Positions 45,555 to 54,100 of a stretch of DNA of 64,000 nucleotides are shown one piece after another (positions within the stretch are counted from its first letter, which is position 1; each line of letters opens with the position of its first letter). A model generated the notes under the pieces. The model was not told the origin of the DNA. It ran no database searches and saw only the letters and a program-made list of their open reading frames with translations. A program made the position numbers and the translations under genes. The DNA comes from Phycisphaerales bacterium. Its GTDB lineage: Bacteria > Planctomycetota > Phycisphaerae > Phycisphaerales > SM1A02. Where the stretch lies: assembly GCA_029260575.1 (NCBI GenBank), contig JAJDDB010000004.1, forward strand, positions 452,608 through 516,607, given 5' to 3'.

Positions 45555-46832
45555 ATGGTTCAAGAGCAGGGACAACTCAGCGCAAAACAAGCATGGCGCA
45601 CCGGATTCCTCTGGTTAGCGATTATCGCCCTGAGCCGGGGCGTACTTATTGCTGTTCTGTACAAGCTCACCGGCGGTAAGCAGTTCACTGATGACATGTT
45701 TCACTACGCCTTTCTAGGGGATCCATGGGGGATCTTCACCGGCCAAGGAGACATGCCGCAGTCGTTCCCGCCGCTCGTGCCGGTTGTGATCTATCTCATC
45801 GGCAAGCCGCTTTCACTTTTTCTCGGTGAATTCGCTGTCCTGCGCGTGACATACACCATCTTTGAATTACTGGCATGGGTGGTGATGATTGATGTGCTTC
45901 GAAAACTGCATTGGAACAAGCGTCTGCTGCACTTCGCCGGTCTGATCTGGATGATAGCGCCGATTCTCTGGCTTTCAGATGCGGTCAAGATGCAGGAAGA
46001 GTCGATCTCGCTGCTGTTCATGACGCTTATTCTCTGGGCGGTTGTGCAATCGAAATTGCGGACAGCAATTGTGTTCGCATCGCTTGGTGTGGTCGCAGCA
46101 AAAATCTTCTTTCTCATTCCGCTGCTGGCGCTTGTTGTATATCCACCGGTATTGTCATTCAGGCAGTACGTCATTCGTGGCGGGGTGGCTGCGATTCCAC
46201 TTGTGATCGTGTACGGCGCAGTGCAGATCATGACCTCCGCAGGGTCGAGCGTCGATTCTCTCTCCGAGTTTGTGCCTCCGATACAGCAGGTGACGACGTT
46301 CTGGGCGCTGCTCGCGAAGCTGGGACTGCTCGGCGAGACGCTTCCGGAGTCCGCAGCAATCGCCAAGCGGTATTCGGCAATCCTGGCGTTGATTGCGGGG
46401 CTCGTACCGTTTGCGTGGATGTATCTCAGACGCTGCAGATTTGACAACTGGTATGTCCTGGCCGCCTTGATGGGATCGATGATCATGGCGGTGTACAGCG
46501 TGTTTTATCACATCAACCCGCCGTACTTTGTCATCATCGTTCCAATTCTGCTCGTGGTCTTTCGGCCGATCGTGTCGACCCTTTGGATCGTTGTAGGACT
46601 GAGCTTTGTCTGGGCAATCAATGTGACGCGCGGCGTCGCGCTGGCCCGGGCGACCGGCGACAGTCAAGGCAAGGATGCAATCGTCAAACTGTACGATTCA
46701 ATAGCTCCCTTTGATGCGGATGTGGCGCACACGATCTGCCTTGTAACATTCATCATCCTGAGCTTCGCACTTGCGATCCAGTTGCTTATTCGTGCAGACC
46801 GGCAGGTTCGCAGTCTCGCAGTGAGCACGTGA
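45555..46832 (+). CDS. Polytopic GT-C type glycosyltransferase-like membrane protein
   Basis: The 425-residue protein has about ten hydrophobic segments. The first extracellular loop carries FTDDMFHYAFLGDPWG, an acidic Asp-Asp pair of the kind that is catalytic in GT-C enzymes using polyprenyl-phosphate sugars. The later short loops (FYHINPPYF) also fit. The exact family (GT39/GT87-like or a planctomycetal group) is not identified. It follows the HAD-UbiA gene by 31 nt, so the pair may make and use a polyprenyl-phosphate pentose. Confidence 0.65.
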   Translation: MVQEQGQLSAKQAWRTGFLWLAIIALSRGVLIAVLYKLTGGKQFTDDMFHYAFLGDPWGIFTGQGDMPQSFPPLVPVVIYLIGKPLSLFLGEFAVLRVTYTIFELLAWVVMIDVLRKLHWNKRLLHFAGLIWMIAPILWLSDAVKMQEESISLLFMTLILWAVVQSKLRTAIVFASLGVVAAKIFFLIPLLALVVYPPVLSFRQYVIRGGVAAIPLVIVYGAVQIMTSAGSSVDSLSEFVPPIQQVTTFWALLAKLGLLGETLPESAAIAKRYSAILALIAGLVPFAWMYLRRCRFDNWYVLAALMGSMIMAVYSVFYHINPPYFVIIVPILLVVFRPIVSTLWIVVGLSFVWAINVTRGVALARATGDSQGKDAIVKLYDSIAPFDADVAHTICLVTFIILSFALAIQLLIRADRQVRSLAVST

Positions 46833-47011
46833 ACAGTTCATAGCTGCCGGGAAGTTGTCCGGACATGACGTACTCATGCAGTCCCGTTCCTGCATTCGAG
46901 ACAGAATCCGATAACTGCGAAAAAAGCACAGACGCGCGTGGATTTCTCTTCGCATTCTTATCGTTGCGGCTCACAATGGACAGCGGAGGGCAAGAACCGC
47001 TGCGATGTCGC

Positions 47012-49042
47012 ATGCCAGAGCTGGGCACCGGCAATTGCTTGGGCCGTCGTTGTGTGGCCATAGCGATTCTTCTGTGCTGCGCGCTGACCGACAGCGTATT
47101 TAGCCAGACGGAATGCCTGATATATGCGGAGAGCTTTGACAGCTTTGCCGGTCCGCGCGATCTGGATGACGGCACGTACTTCGTGCAGTGGTGCGAGAGC
47201 GGCGCGACCGTCACGAGCAGCAGTTTCTGCCCGACGGGCAATGCATTCAAACTGGATGCCGGGGGCGATGACCCAATCGTGTTTGTTGCAGCTCCGGCAT
47301 CGGCCTGCACCAGCTTCACGATTAACTTTGACTACAGCCAGTTCGCCGACACCGCGACGATCCTGCGGTTTGCTGTCACGAACGACAACTCGGTCAACTG
47401 CAGCCAGTTCGTCAGCACTGGCGCGGTCGCTCTGACGGCTGTCAACGGCGTATGCACACCGGCCAGTCACACCGTATCGGTTGCAGCGGGGCAGTCTGTC
47501 TACTGGAGATTTGACCACGGCAATAACACGAACGCCGTGTTTATCGACAACGTTGTCGTGCAGGTTGCGGGGTGTTGTGACGACGGAAGTGAACACGGCT
47601 GTTGTGAAGTCGGTGGCGCGGGATGCACGGATTCAGTCATCGAGCAATGTGTTTGCATTGTGGATCCGTTTTGTTGCGATACCAAATGGGATCAACTCTG
47701 TGTCGACCAGGTTGAATCACTGAGCTGCGGGTCGTGCGCGCCCGCGCCGACCTGCATCGGCGATTTTGCAATTGATTTCGGGACGCTGTTCCAGTCCGGA
47801 AGTGTGTGTTCAATGTTCCCACAGTTGTTCCAGACATGCCAGGGCACCGGACCGTTCATCAGTTCGGGTACCGCATGTGGCGGCAGCGGGGATATGGCAA
47901 TGACGTTTGCCAGCGGATTCCCATATTCCGCTGCGATTACACATTGCGTTGACCTGACCGAGGCGGCTGTCATCACGCTCAGCTTTGACTACACCAAGAA
48001 CACCGGCACGCTGGGCCCGCGTGTTGATGTCAGTCTTGACGGCGAGACATACACAACGATCTGGCAGGCGGCAGTAGTGTTCACCGGCGACGGCTGTGAA
48101 ATAGTCGCGCTTGATTTGAATGTTCTGGCTGGTGAACCGCAGGCGAAATTTCGTTTTTCATCAGGTTCATCGGTGTCCAACGGTGCCGCATTCGACAATA
48201 TCGTGCTGCAATCCAGTGACGTTGCGACGCACGATTGTTGCGATGTCGGCGGGCCGGGGTGCGACGATGCGGCTGTGCAGACATGTGTGTGCGCAGTTGA
48301 TCCGTTCTGCTGTGAAACGGAATGGGACGACCTGTGCGTCATCGGCGTCGAGTTTTATCAATGCGGCGATTGCGGATTCTGCGTTGAGGATTACAACGCG
48401 GATTTCGGCGACACATTTGTCGGCGGCACTGTCTGCGATCTCTTTCCTGAATGGTTTATCTCATGTGAGGGAAGCGGGCCTTGGCTGACAACCGGAACGG
48501 ATTGCGGCGGCGCAGGCGACCCGGTCATGCTGTTCGGCGTGGGCAGTGATATATCAGCGGCGTACACGCGTTGTCTGAATCTTGCGGATCTGACTCAGGC
48601 TGCGTTGCAATTCACGTATACGAAAATTGACGGCACCGTCGGGCCGGTGATCGACATCAGCCAGGACGCAGGCGGCACGTTTGCGGAATTGTGGCGAGCA
48701 CCTGAATCGCCCGGTGACGATTGCCACGATGTGTGTCTGGATCTTTCAAAATTCACCGGCCACCCATTTGTGCTCTTTCGTGTGCGAGCTGGTGCTGCTG
48801 ACGCTGCGGGTTCAGCGATGGATGACATTCAGTTGCTGCGCGATTCGGCGTGTCCGCCGCCGACACAATCGCCGGACATTGATGGCAACGGTTCGGTCGA
48901 TGTCTTTGATCTACTGGAGTTACTCAGCGCTTGGGGGCAGTGCGCCCCAACTTTGCCTTGCCCGGCCGATCTGGACAACAGCGGTGCTGTTGACGTCTTT
49001 GACCTGCTTGAACTGCTCGGCGCGTGGGGGACATCCCCGTAA
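47012..49042 (+). CDS. Secreted Cys-rich repeat protein with two C-terminal dockerin-like modules
   Basis: The start is uncertain: the ATG at 47012 (676 residues) gives the most ordinary signal peptide (basic GRRC, hydrophobic VAIAILLCCALTDSVF), while ATGs at 46976 or 46865 would lengthen it. The mature protein is built from repeats. Three beta-rich domains (for example IDFGTLFQSGSVCSMFPQLF and ADFGDTFVGGTVCDLFPEWF) alternate with two Cys modules (about 188-243 and 407-455) sharing VDPFCC-x3-WD-x2-CV and ending CG-x-C. The end has two modules, DVFDLLELLSAWG and DVFDLLELLGAWG. Disulfide-rich, surface-exposed or matrix proteins are likely; no enzyme motif is seen. Confidence 0.8.
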   Translation: MPELGTGNCLGRRCVAIAILLCCALTDSVFSQTECLIYAESFDSFAGPRDLDDGTYFVQWCESGATVTSSSFCPTGNAFKLDAGGDDPIVFVAAPASACTSFTINFDYSQFADTATILRFAVTNDNSVNCSQFVSTGAVALTAVNGVCTPASHTVSVAAGQSVYWRFDHGNNTNAVFIDNVVVQVAGCCDDGSEHGCCEVGGAGCTDSVIEQCVCIVDPFCCDTKWDQLCVDQVESLSCGSCAPAPTCIGDFAIDFGTLFQSGSVCSMFPQLFQTCQGTGPFISSGTACGGSGDMAMTFASGFPYSAAITHCVDLTEAAVITLSFDYTKNTGTLGPRVDVSLDGETYTTIWQAAVVFTGDGCEIVALDLNVLAGEPQAKFRFSSGSSVSNGAAFDNIVLQSSDVATHDCCDVGGPGCDDAAVQTCVCAVDPFCCETEWDDLCVIGVEFYQCGDCGFCVEDYNADFGDTFVGGTVCDLFPEWFISCEGSGPWLTTGTDCGGAGDPVMLFGVGSDISAAYTRCLNLADLTQAALQFTYTKIDGTVGPVIDISQDAGGTFAELWRAPESPGDDCHDVCLDLSKFTGHPFVLFRVRAGAADAAGSAMDDIQLLRDSACPPPTQSPDIDGNGSVDVFDLLELLSAWGQCAPTLPCPADLDNSGAVDVFDLLELLGAWGTSP

Positions 49043-49048
49043 CCGCCA

Positions 49049-49297
49049 TTAATAGCTCTTATTAAGCAGCCTCGTGAATAGCGTCATGAGCGATGGGGCA
49101 GCAAACTGTTGACGTTTATATTCAAACGTGTGGTCAACACCCTGACTGAGCGACCCTTTGCCGAATCGCTGCTCGCAATAGCTGCGCACGGCGTTGCCAT
49201 CCGCAAGCAGACGCCTGTCCAACGACAACGATGTCTCCTTGCCGAACTCCGGCCAGTCGAGCACTCGAATCGTGATGTCAGGTGTTCGATTCGGCAT
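49049..49297 (-). CDS. Small hypothetical protein downstream of rpoD (weak call)
   Basis: The frame from ATG 49297 encodes 82 residues (MPNRTPDITIRVLDWPEFGK... ending LLNKSY) with balanced composition and no membrane segment. A GTG at 49372 is also in frame, but that reading would cross the rpoD terminator. No domain is recognised and no Shine-Dalgarno is obvious. It may be real because the codon use resembles its neighbours, but it could equally be a chance frame. Confidence 0.35.
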   Translation of the reverse strand: MPNRTPDITIRVLDWPEFGKETSLSLDRRLLADGNAVRSYCEQRFGKGSLSQGVDHTFEYKRQQFAAPSLMTLFTRLLNKSY

Positions 49298-49337
49298 GGC
49301 GGCAATGATAACCGGTGTCAGATTTCTTGTGAGAATG

Positions 49338-49361
49338 AAAAAACCCGGCCAGATGGCCGGG
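49338..49361 (-). terminator. Intrinsic terminator of rpoD
   Basis: On the minus strand CCCGGCC-ATCT-GGCCGGG forms a perfect 7-bp GC stem with a 4-nt loop, followed at once by TTTTTT. It lies 33 nt after the rpoD stop. Confidence 0.9.
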
Positions 49362-49393
49362 TCATGATTCACGAGACGGGTTGTTGCGATCGA

Positions 49394-51226
49394 TCAATCT
49401 TCGATTTGTTCTTCGCCGAAACCAGCCAGGAAGTTTGCAAGTCGACGACGACGCACCGGATGTTGCAGCTTTCGGATGGCTTTGCTTTCGACCTGCCGGA
49501 CGCGCTCGCGGGTGACCTTGAAAATGCGGCCGACTTCTTCGAGCGTGTAGGTGTAGCCGTCCCCAACGCCGTAGCGCAGTTTGAGTATTTCGCGCTCGCG
49601 GTAGGTAAGAGTTTTGAGTACATCGTTAATGCGCGAACGGAGCATATCGCTGGTGGCGGTTTCTGCAGGCGATTCCTGCCGATCGTCTTCGATGAAATCG
49701 CCGAACTGCGAATCTTCGCTTTCGCCGACAGGTCGATCCAGGGAAATTGGATGCCTGCTGATCTTCATGACACGCCGGGTTTCCTCGACGTTCATCTTTG
49801 CCTTTTCAGCAATTTCTTCGATGGTTGGCTCGCGTCCCAGTTCCTGAAGCAGGTGCTTCTGAATCGTGCGCAGCTTGCTCATTGTTTCGATCATGTGTAC
49901 CGGCACGCGAATGGTGCGGGCGTGATCGGCAATTGCGCGGGTAATTGCCTGGCGAATCCACCACGTGGCGTACGTCGAGAATTTGTACCCGCGCTTGTAT
50001 TCGTATTTGTCGACCGCGCGCATCAGGCCGGTGTTGCCTTCCTGAATAATGTCGAGGAACGGCAGACCACGGTTGCGATACTTCTTGGCGATCGATACGA
50101 CCAGACGCAGGTTGCCGCCGGAAAGCTGTCGTTTGGCCAGTTCGTATTCGTTGAAGACTTTTTCGATTTCGCGTACGCGGTGTGAAAGGTCTTCAGGTGT
50201 CTCGAGCACGAGGCTGCGCAGGCCGCTGAGCTCTTCGCGCATGACGTATACATCTTCTGCGTCATACCGATCCGGATACTTATCCGCCTTTTCGAGCATG
50301 ACCTGCAGTTGCTTGATCTTCTTGTTGATCGCCTGCAGCTTGCGGAACAACGGCTGAATCTTGGCGGTTCGCAGGCAGCATTCTTCCAGCAGCGTCGACA
50401 TCTTGCGTCGCCTTCGCTGCATGCATTCGATGATCTCGTTGCGGCGGGCAGCTTTGAGTCCGCCTTCATCGATCAATTCAAAGTCGGCGCGATTCATCGC
50501 AAGAAGTCTGCGAACAGTTCCGAGATTCACCGGGATGCGCGTTGCGACCTTTTCCTTGGCGTTTGTCTCTGCAGTAGAGATTCGCATCGTGCGGTCGAAC
50601 GGCAGGTTGCTCTCATGCACGAGTTGGAGAATGTCCACAGCCTGGCTGGCCGCGTAATCGCTTTCCAGCACACGCCTGCGGAAGATCATACGCGTTGTTT
50701 CGATCTTCTTGGCAAGGCGGATTTCTTCTTCCCGGGTCAGCAGCGGAATCGTGCCCATCTGCGTCAAATACATGCGGATCGGATCGTCGATGCGCTTGCT
50801 GCTGGTCTCTGCGATGGCTTCTTCAATAACCGCGCGCGTCTCAGCATCGTCAAGCAGATCTTCTTCGTCAGCCGCAGCGCGCTCGTCGCGAGTCATTTCG
50901 CGTTCGGGGCCTTCTTCAAGCTCTTCGGTGTTGACGTTGACCTTCGGCCGGCGGCTCGTGCGGTCAGGTTCATCACGTTTGAACTTCAGATTCGTCTGCA
51001 GCGGCGCTTGAAACTGCACCAGCGCATCACGACGAACCATTTCGTCGTCAACAAACAGAATCTTGTGCAGATCGACGATTGCCAACAGTTCGTCGAGCAC
51101 CTCGGGATCCACTAGTTCATCGGGAATCGTGGTGTTCAATTCCTCGTAACTAATCCACGTGCGTTTGACACCAAGCTCAAGCAGCTTGGCCAACGGCGGA
51201 TGCATGTCTGGAAGGGCGATGTTCAC
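49394..51226 (-). CDS. rpoD: RNA polymerase primary sigma factor (sigma-70, RpoD)
   Basis: The product has 610 residues. Region 1.1 is short, and an acidic stretch ([20 protein letters not shown]) follows. Region 1.2 begins [20 protein letters not shown]. Regions 2.1-2.4 hold [20 protein letters not shown] and [14 protein letters not shown]. Region 3 includes [13 protein letters not shown], and region 4.2 ends [20 protein letters not shown]. The non-conserved region between 1.2 and 2 is long. The GTG at 51226 is chosen because GAGGAG (51236-51241) is 9 nt upstream; a TTG at 51235 would sit on top of that site. It follows dnaG, the conserved macromolecular-synthesis order. Confidence 0.95.
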   Translation of the reverse strand: MNIALPDMHPPLAKLLELGVKRTWISYEELNTTIPDELVDPEVLDELLAIVDLHKILFVDDEMVRRDALVQFQAPLQTNLKFKRDEPDRTSRRPKVNVNTEELEEGPEREMTRDERAAADEEDLLDDAETRAVIEEAIAETSSKRIDDPIRMYLTQMGTIPLLTREEEIRLAKKIETTRMIFRRRVLESDYAASQAVDILQLVHESNLPFDRTMRISTAETNAKEKVATRIPVNLGTVRRLLAMNRADFELIDEGGLKAARRNEIIECMQRRRRKMSTLLEECCLRTAKIQPLFRKLQAINKKIKQLQVMLEKADKYPDRYDAEDVYVMREELSGLRSLVLETPEDLSHRVREIEKVFNEYELAKRQLSGGNLRLVVSIAKKYRNRGLPFLDIIQEGNTGLMRAVDKYEYKRGYKFSTYATWWIRQAITRAIADHARTIRVPVHMIETMSKLRTIQKHLLQELGREPTIEEIAEKAKMNVEETRRVMKISRHPISLDRPVGESEDSQFGDFIEDDRQESPAETATSDMLRSRINDVLKTLTYREREILKLRYGVGDGYTYTLEEVGRIFKVTRERVRQVESKAIRKLQHPVRRRRLANFLAGFGEEQIED

Positions 51227-51293
51227 AGGTATCAACTCCTCAATTCAACCGTGTCCCGCACACGCGAGACGTTCCTGTCAGGTTCCCCTCGAA

Positions 51294-53195
51294 CTACCGA
51301 ACGCGCGGCAGCGCAGCGATGTTGTCGCCTTGCTGACTGCGCCCCCGGATCAACTCTGCCAAATGTTCCGCTGACTTCAACGTGTCATCACGCTGTTGTT
51401 TCCAGTCCGTCAGCGATTGTTCGTAATCATCACGACCGATCAAGCGTCGAAGCGCTGCATATGCCTCTCGGATCAATTCGGCCGGTGGTTCTGTTGTTGC
51501 TTCGATGCGACGTTCACCTTCAAAGTACAGCTCAGTCGCAATCCTATGCAGCTCGTTGTCGTCAAGCTCGGCCAGAAGCTGCTGCATTGTGCAGGGCCGA
51601 CCGGCAGAGAGTTCTGCCAGCACCGCCGATGCTACCCGCATGGAGTTTGGATCAAGAAAATCATCTTCCACGAGCACATCAACCACACGCGGGCTCGATT
51701 CAGATTCGACCAGCAGCGCGTCCGCAAGTTCCGGTTGGGCAATCAACAGACACAGCAGGTCATATTCAGCCCGGCAGCGCACACGCGGGACATCAAGGCT
51801 AGCAAGACGGGGGGCTTGTTGCCTGTCGTGTGTATTCGCATCGGACGACGACGCATCGGAGCGGTTGCGCTGTGTTTGTTTCGGGACGATCTGCTGCACG
51901 TCAGTCGCTGCGATGCCCAGCAGGCCGGCAATGCGGTTCACAACCAGCGCCTGCCGAATACCCGGCATCGAACCGAAGCCCAGCGAGCTCAATTCTCGGC
52001 CGAATTCTTCCAGACAGCGCTGCGTGGCGGACAAGCCGCCGGCCGCGCTGAGCTGACTGCGAAACCGTTCGAGCTTGAATTCAATTGCATCGATACTGTT
52101 GTCGATTGCGGTCTGGAAGCGCTGGACACCATCGGGTAGCCGCAACAGGTCATCCGGATCGAGATTGTCCGGCAGAACGCAGATGCGCACATCGAGGCGG
52201 CCCGCAAAAAAGACTTCGACGGCTCGATCTGCTGCACGAATGCCTGCTTCATCGCCGTCGAAAATGAGAACCACTGTGTCGCACAATCTGCTGAGCAGTT
52301 GTGCGTGGTCTTTCGTCAATGCTGTGCCAAGCGTGGCAACAACATTGGTAAACCCTGCCTGGTGACAGGCAATGACATCCGTATATCCCTCGGTCACGAT
52401 CGCTTGTTGGGAGTCAATGATCGCGCGTTTTGCCAGATGCAATCCGTAGAGTGTCTTGGACTTGTTGAAGACCGGGCTTTCGGGGCTGTTGAGATATTTC
52501 GGCTCATCGTCGGGGTTGAGGATTCTCCCGCCGAATGCGACCGGCCTGCCGAGGTCATCACAAATCGGGAAGATCAACCGATTGCGAAATGTGTCGTAAT
52601 GGCCGTTGCCTTCCTTGCGCTGTTTCAGCAGCCCGCCGGCCAGCAGCGATCGTACGGATGGCGCGCCTGGTTGGCCGGCCCATTGCCCGAGGCCGTCCCA
52701 CGCATCCGGAGCTGCGCCGAGTCCGAAATTTTCGGCAATCTGCCCATCAATACAGCGGTTGGCGATTACGTTGCGGGCAACATCACCTCGTGGCGAAGCC
52801 AGCGTGCGCTGGAAGAATTCCATCGCTGCCTCGTTGGCTTTATGCAAGGTGCTGCGGTCGTCGCTGGATGTGCGTGCTGATGTGTCTGCACGGCGTTTGG
52901 TCAGCGTGACACCGGCGCGCTCGGCAAGATAGCGCAGCGCCGCTGCGAAATCCATCTTGTGATAGTTCATGACGAAGTTGAACACATCGCCTGCTGCGCC
53001 GCAGGAATGACATTTGTAGAACGCGTTGCCTTTATGCGTGACAACGGACATGGATGGGCGGTGGTCATCGTGAAACGGACACAGACCGATGAACTCGCGT
53101 CCCTTCTGCTTCAATACGACATGTTCACCGATCAATTGCACCAGATCGGTTGCGTCGCGCACGTCGTCGATGTCACGTCCTGTTTGCCGACTCAC
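51294..53195 (-). CDS. dnaG: DNA primase
   Basis: DnaG makes RNA primers at the replication fork. With the GTG at 53195 it has 633 residues; a TTG at 53273 would add 26 atypical ones. The zinc-binding CHC2 site is intact (Cys39, His42, Cys62, Cys65). The central TOPRIM domain has VTEGYTDVIACHQAG and LIFDGDEAGIRAADRA with the catalytic Glu and Asp residues. The C-terminal third is the helicase-interaction region and is poorly conserved. It precedes rpoD by 67 nt. rpsU, which leads this operon in E. coli, is not present. Confidence 0.95.
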   Translation of the reverse strand: MSRQTGRDIDDVRDATDLVQLIGEHVVLKQKGREFIGLCPFHDDHRPSMSVVTHKGNAFYKCHSCGAAGDVFNFVMNYHKMDFAAALRYLAERAGVTLTKRRADTSARTSSDDRSTLHKANEAAMEFFQRTLASPRGDVARNVIANRCIDGQIAENFGLGAAPDAWDGLGQWAGQPGAPSVRSLLAGGLLKQRKEGNGHYDTFRNRLIFPICDDLGRPVAFGGRILNPDDEPKYLNSPESPVFNKSKTLYGLHLAKRAIIDSQQAIVTEGYTDVIACHQAGFTNVVATLGTALTKDHAQLLSRLCDTVVLIFDGDEAGIRAADRAVEVFFAGRLDVRICVLPDNLDPDDLLRLPDGVQRFQTAIDNSIDAIEFKLERFRSQLSAAGGLSATQRCLEEFGRELSSLGFGSMPGIRQALVVNRIAGLLGIAATDVQQIVPKQTQRNRSDASSSDANTHDRQQAPRLASLDVPRVRCRAEYDLLCLLIAQPELADALLVESESSPRVVDVLVEDDFLDPNSMRVASAVLAELSAGRPCTMQQLLAELDDNELHRIATELYFEGERRIEATTEPPAELIREAYAALRRLIGRDDYEQSLTDWKQQRDDTLKSAEHLAELIRGRSQQGDNIAALPRVR

Positions 53196-53670
53196 GATTG
53201 CTCTCAAACTATGTTCAGGCTCGCGCAAACCCGCCAGACAAGTGCTCTGCACTCGCTGCTGCGTTGAACCCAAAGGGATTGCTGTACCTCACCACCACGC
53301 ACAATCATTTCGCTCCGGTGTTCTTATTCCGCCATGATCCAGAAGCCGCATGTGTCCACACAGTGCAGCCGCCGAAGCCGGGCCGGTTGTTCCGAGGAAC
53401 GAGAATCCGGTTGCCGGCCTGAGTGCTCAAGCCCTCTACATGTGATTCAAAGAAACCGGTGCACGCGGTCAGCGTTGTTGGGAATCCCATTCGAGGCGCC
53501 AGTGGCGCTAGTGGGAATTCTTCCCCATTGGTCCGTCGTGCCAGTCCTGCCAAGGAAAACGGTACGCTCTGTAACGATCAGGTCAAATAAAGACAAGGTT
53601 TTTCCGGACGTTTCGATACCCCAACCGGTAAAAAAGCCTTCCCAGCTTCACATTTGGGGTCCAAAATGAG
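53196..53670. other. 475-nt stretch between dnaG and rpmB without an assignable gene
   Basis: Two opposing open frames (minus 53305-53553, 82 codons; plus 53334-53669, 111 codons) overlap each other and neither shows a recognisable domain. It should contain the dnaG promoter, but I cannot point to a good -35/-10 pair. No tRNA fold, riboswitch consensus or RNase P/tmRNA signature was found. Near the rpmB end there is a weak hairpin that may be its terminator. Confidence 0.5.
53630..53648 (-). terminator. Possible weak terminator of rpmB
   Basis: On the minus strand AAGC-(7 nt)-GCTT is followed by a T-run, 23 nt after the rpmB stop. The stem is only 4 bp, so this is a tentative call. Confidence 0.3.
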
Positions 53671-53946
53671 TTATCCCGCCGGTTGATTGAGCTTGCGGGT
53701 GTAGCTGTACTTTCGCTTGAGGGGTTTGATGACAAGTCCCTGGCGGATCGCCTTCGTGGAGGCTTTGATCCGCTGTGGGGTGCCGTCAATGACCGCAGTC
53801 ACGTTCTGGAGGTTCGGCTTGAACGTCCGCTTGGTGATCGAAGTCGTGTTCTTACCGATGCCGCCGAGGTATTTCGCCTTACCGCGGGTTCGGATCTTGT
53901 TGCCGACGGAAGTTCGACGACCGGTGAAATGACAGGTGCGCGACAT
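53671..53946 (-). CDS. rpmB: 50S ribosomal protein L28
   Basis: The 91-residue protein starts MSRTCHFTGRRTSVGNKIRT and continues with the Lys/Arg-rich core TKRTFKPNLQNVTAVIDG, the normal L28 layout; a second half rich in Lys/Arg ends LNQPAG. It lacks the full set of zinc cysteines found in some L28 proteins (only Cys5 is seen). GAGGG upstream serves as the ribosome site. rpmG (L33), a common neighbour elsewhere, is not adjacent. Confidence 0.95.
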   Translation of the reverse strand: MSRTCHFTGRRTSVGNKIRTRGKAKYLGGIGKNTTSITKRTFKPNLQNVTAVIDGTPQRIKASTKAIRQGLVIKPLKRKYSYTRKLNQPAG

Positions 53947-53969
53947 GGAAAGACCCTCAAGCTGCGTAG

Positions 53970-53996
53970 AAAAAGGCTCCCGAAATATCGGGAGCC
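53970..53996 (-). terminator. Strong hairpin with T-run between clpX and rpmB
   Basis: On the minus strand GGCTCCCGA-TATT-TCGGGAGCC gives a perfect 9-bp stem followed by TTTTT. It is placed about 105 nt after clpX and 24 nt before rpmB. It looks like the clpX terminator, but a promoter directly upstream of it would place the hairpin at the very 5' end of rpmB mRNA. Confidence 0.85.
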
Positions 53997-54000
53997 CCGC

Positions 54001-54028
54001 AGTATAGAGTCTGTCCGGATGGAGGCAA
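54001..54028 (-). promoter_or_regulatory. Candidate sigma-70 promoter for rpmB
   Basis: On the minus strand TTGCCT, 16 nt, TATACT. The -35 matches at 4 of 6 and the -10 at 5 of 6. The expected transcription start falls on the first bases of the adjoining hairpin, about 50 nt before the rpmB ATG. Confidence 0.5.
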
Positions 54029-54100
54029 GTGCTGCACTTGACGTTTCAGGTGAGGCCGTATGTCAGAAAAGCGGTCCGTTCACGAGCGTCTTCGCCGCTC

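Noticed and set aside
53305..53553. An 82-codon minus-strand frame upstream of dnaG
   Set aside because: Composition is plausible, but there is no domain, no ribosome site and a competing plus-strand frame; kept only as an uncertain region.
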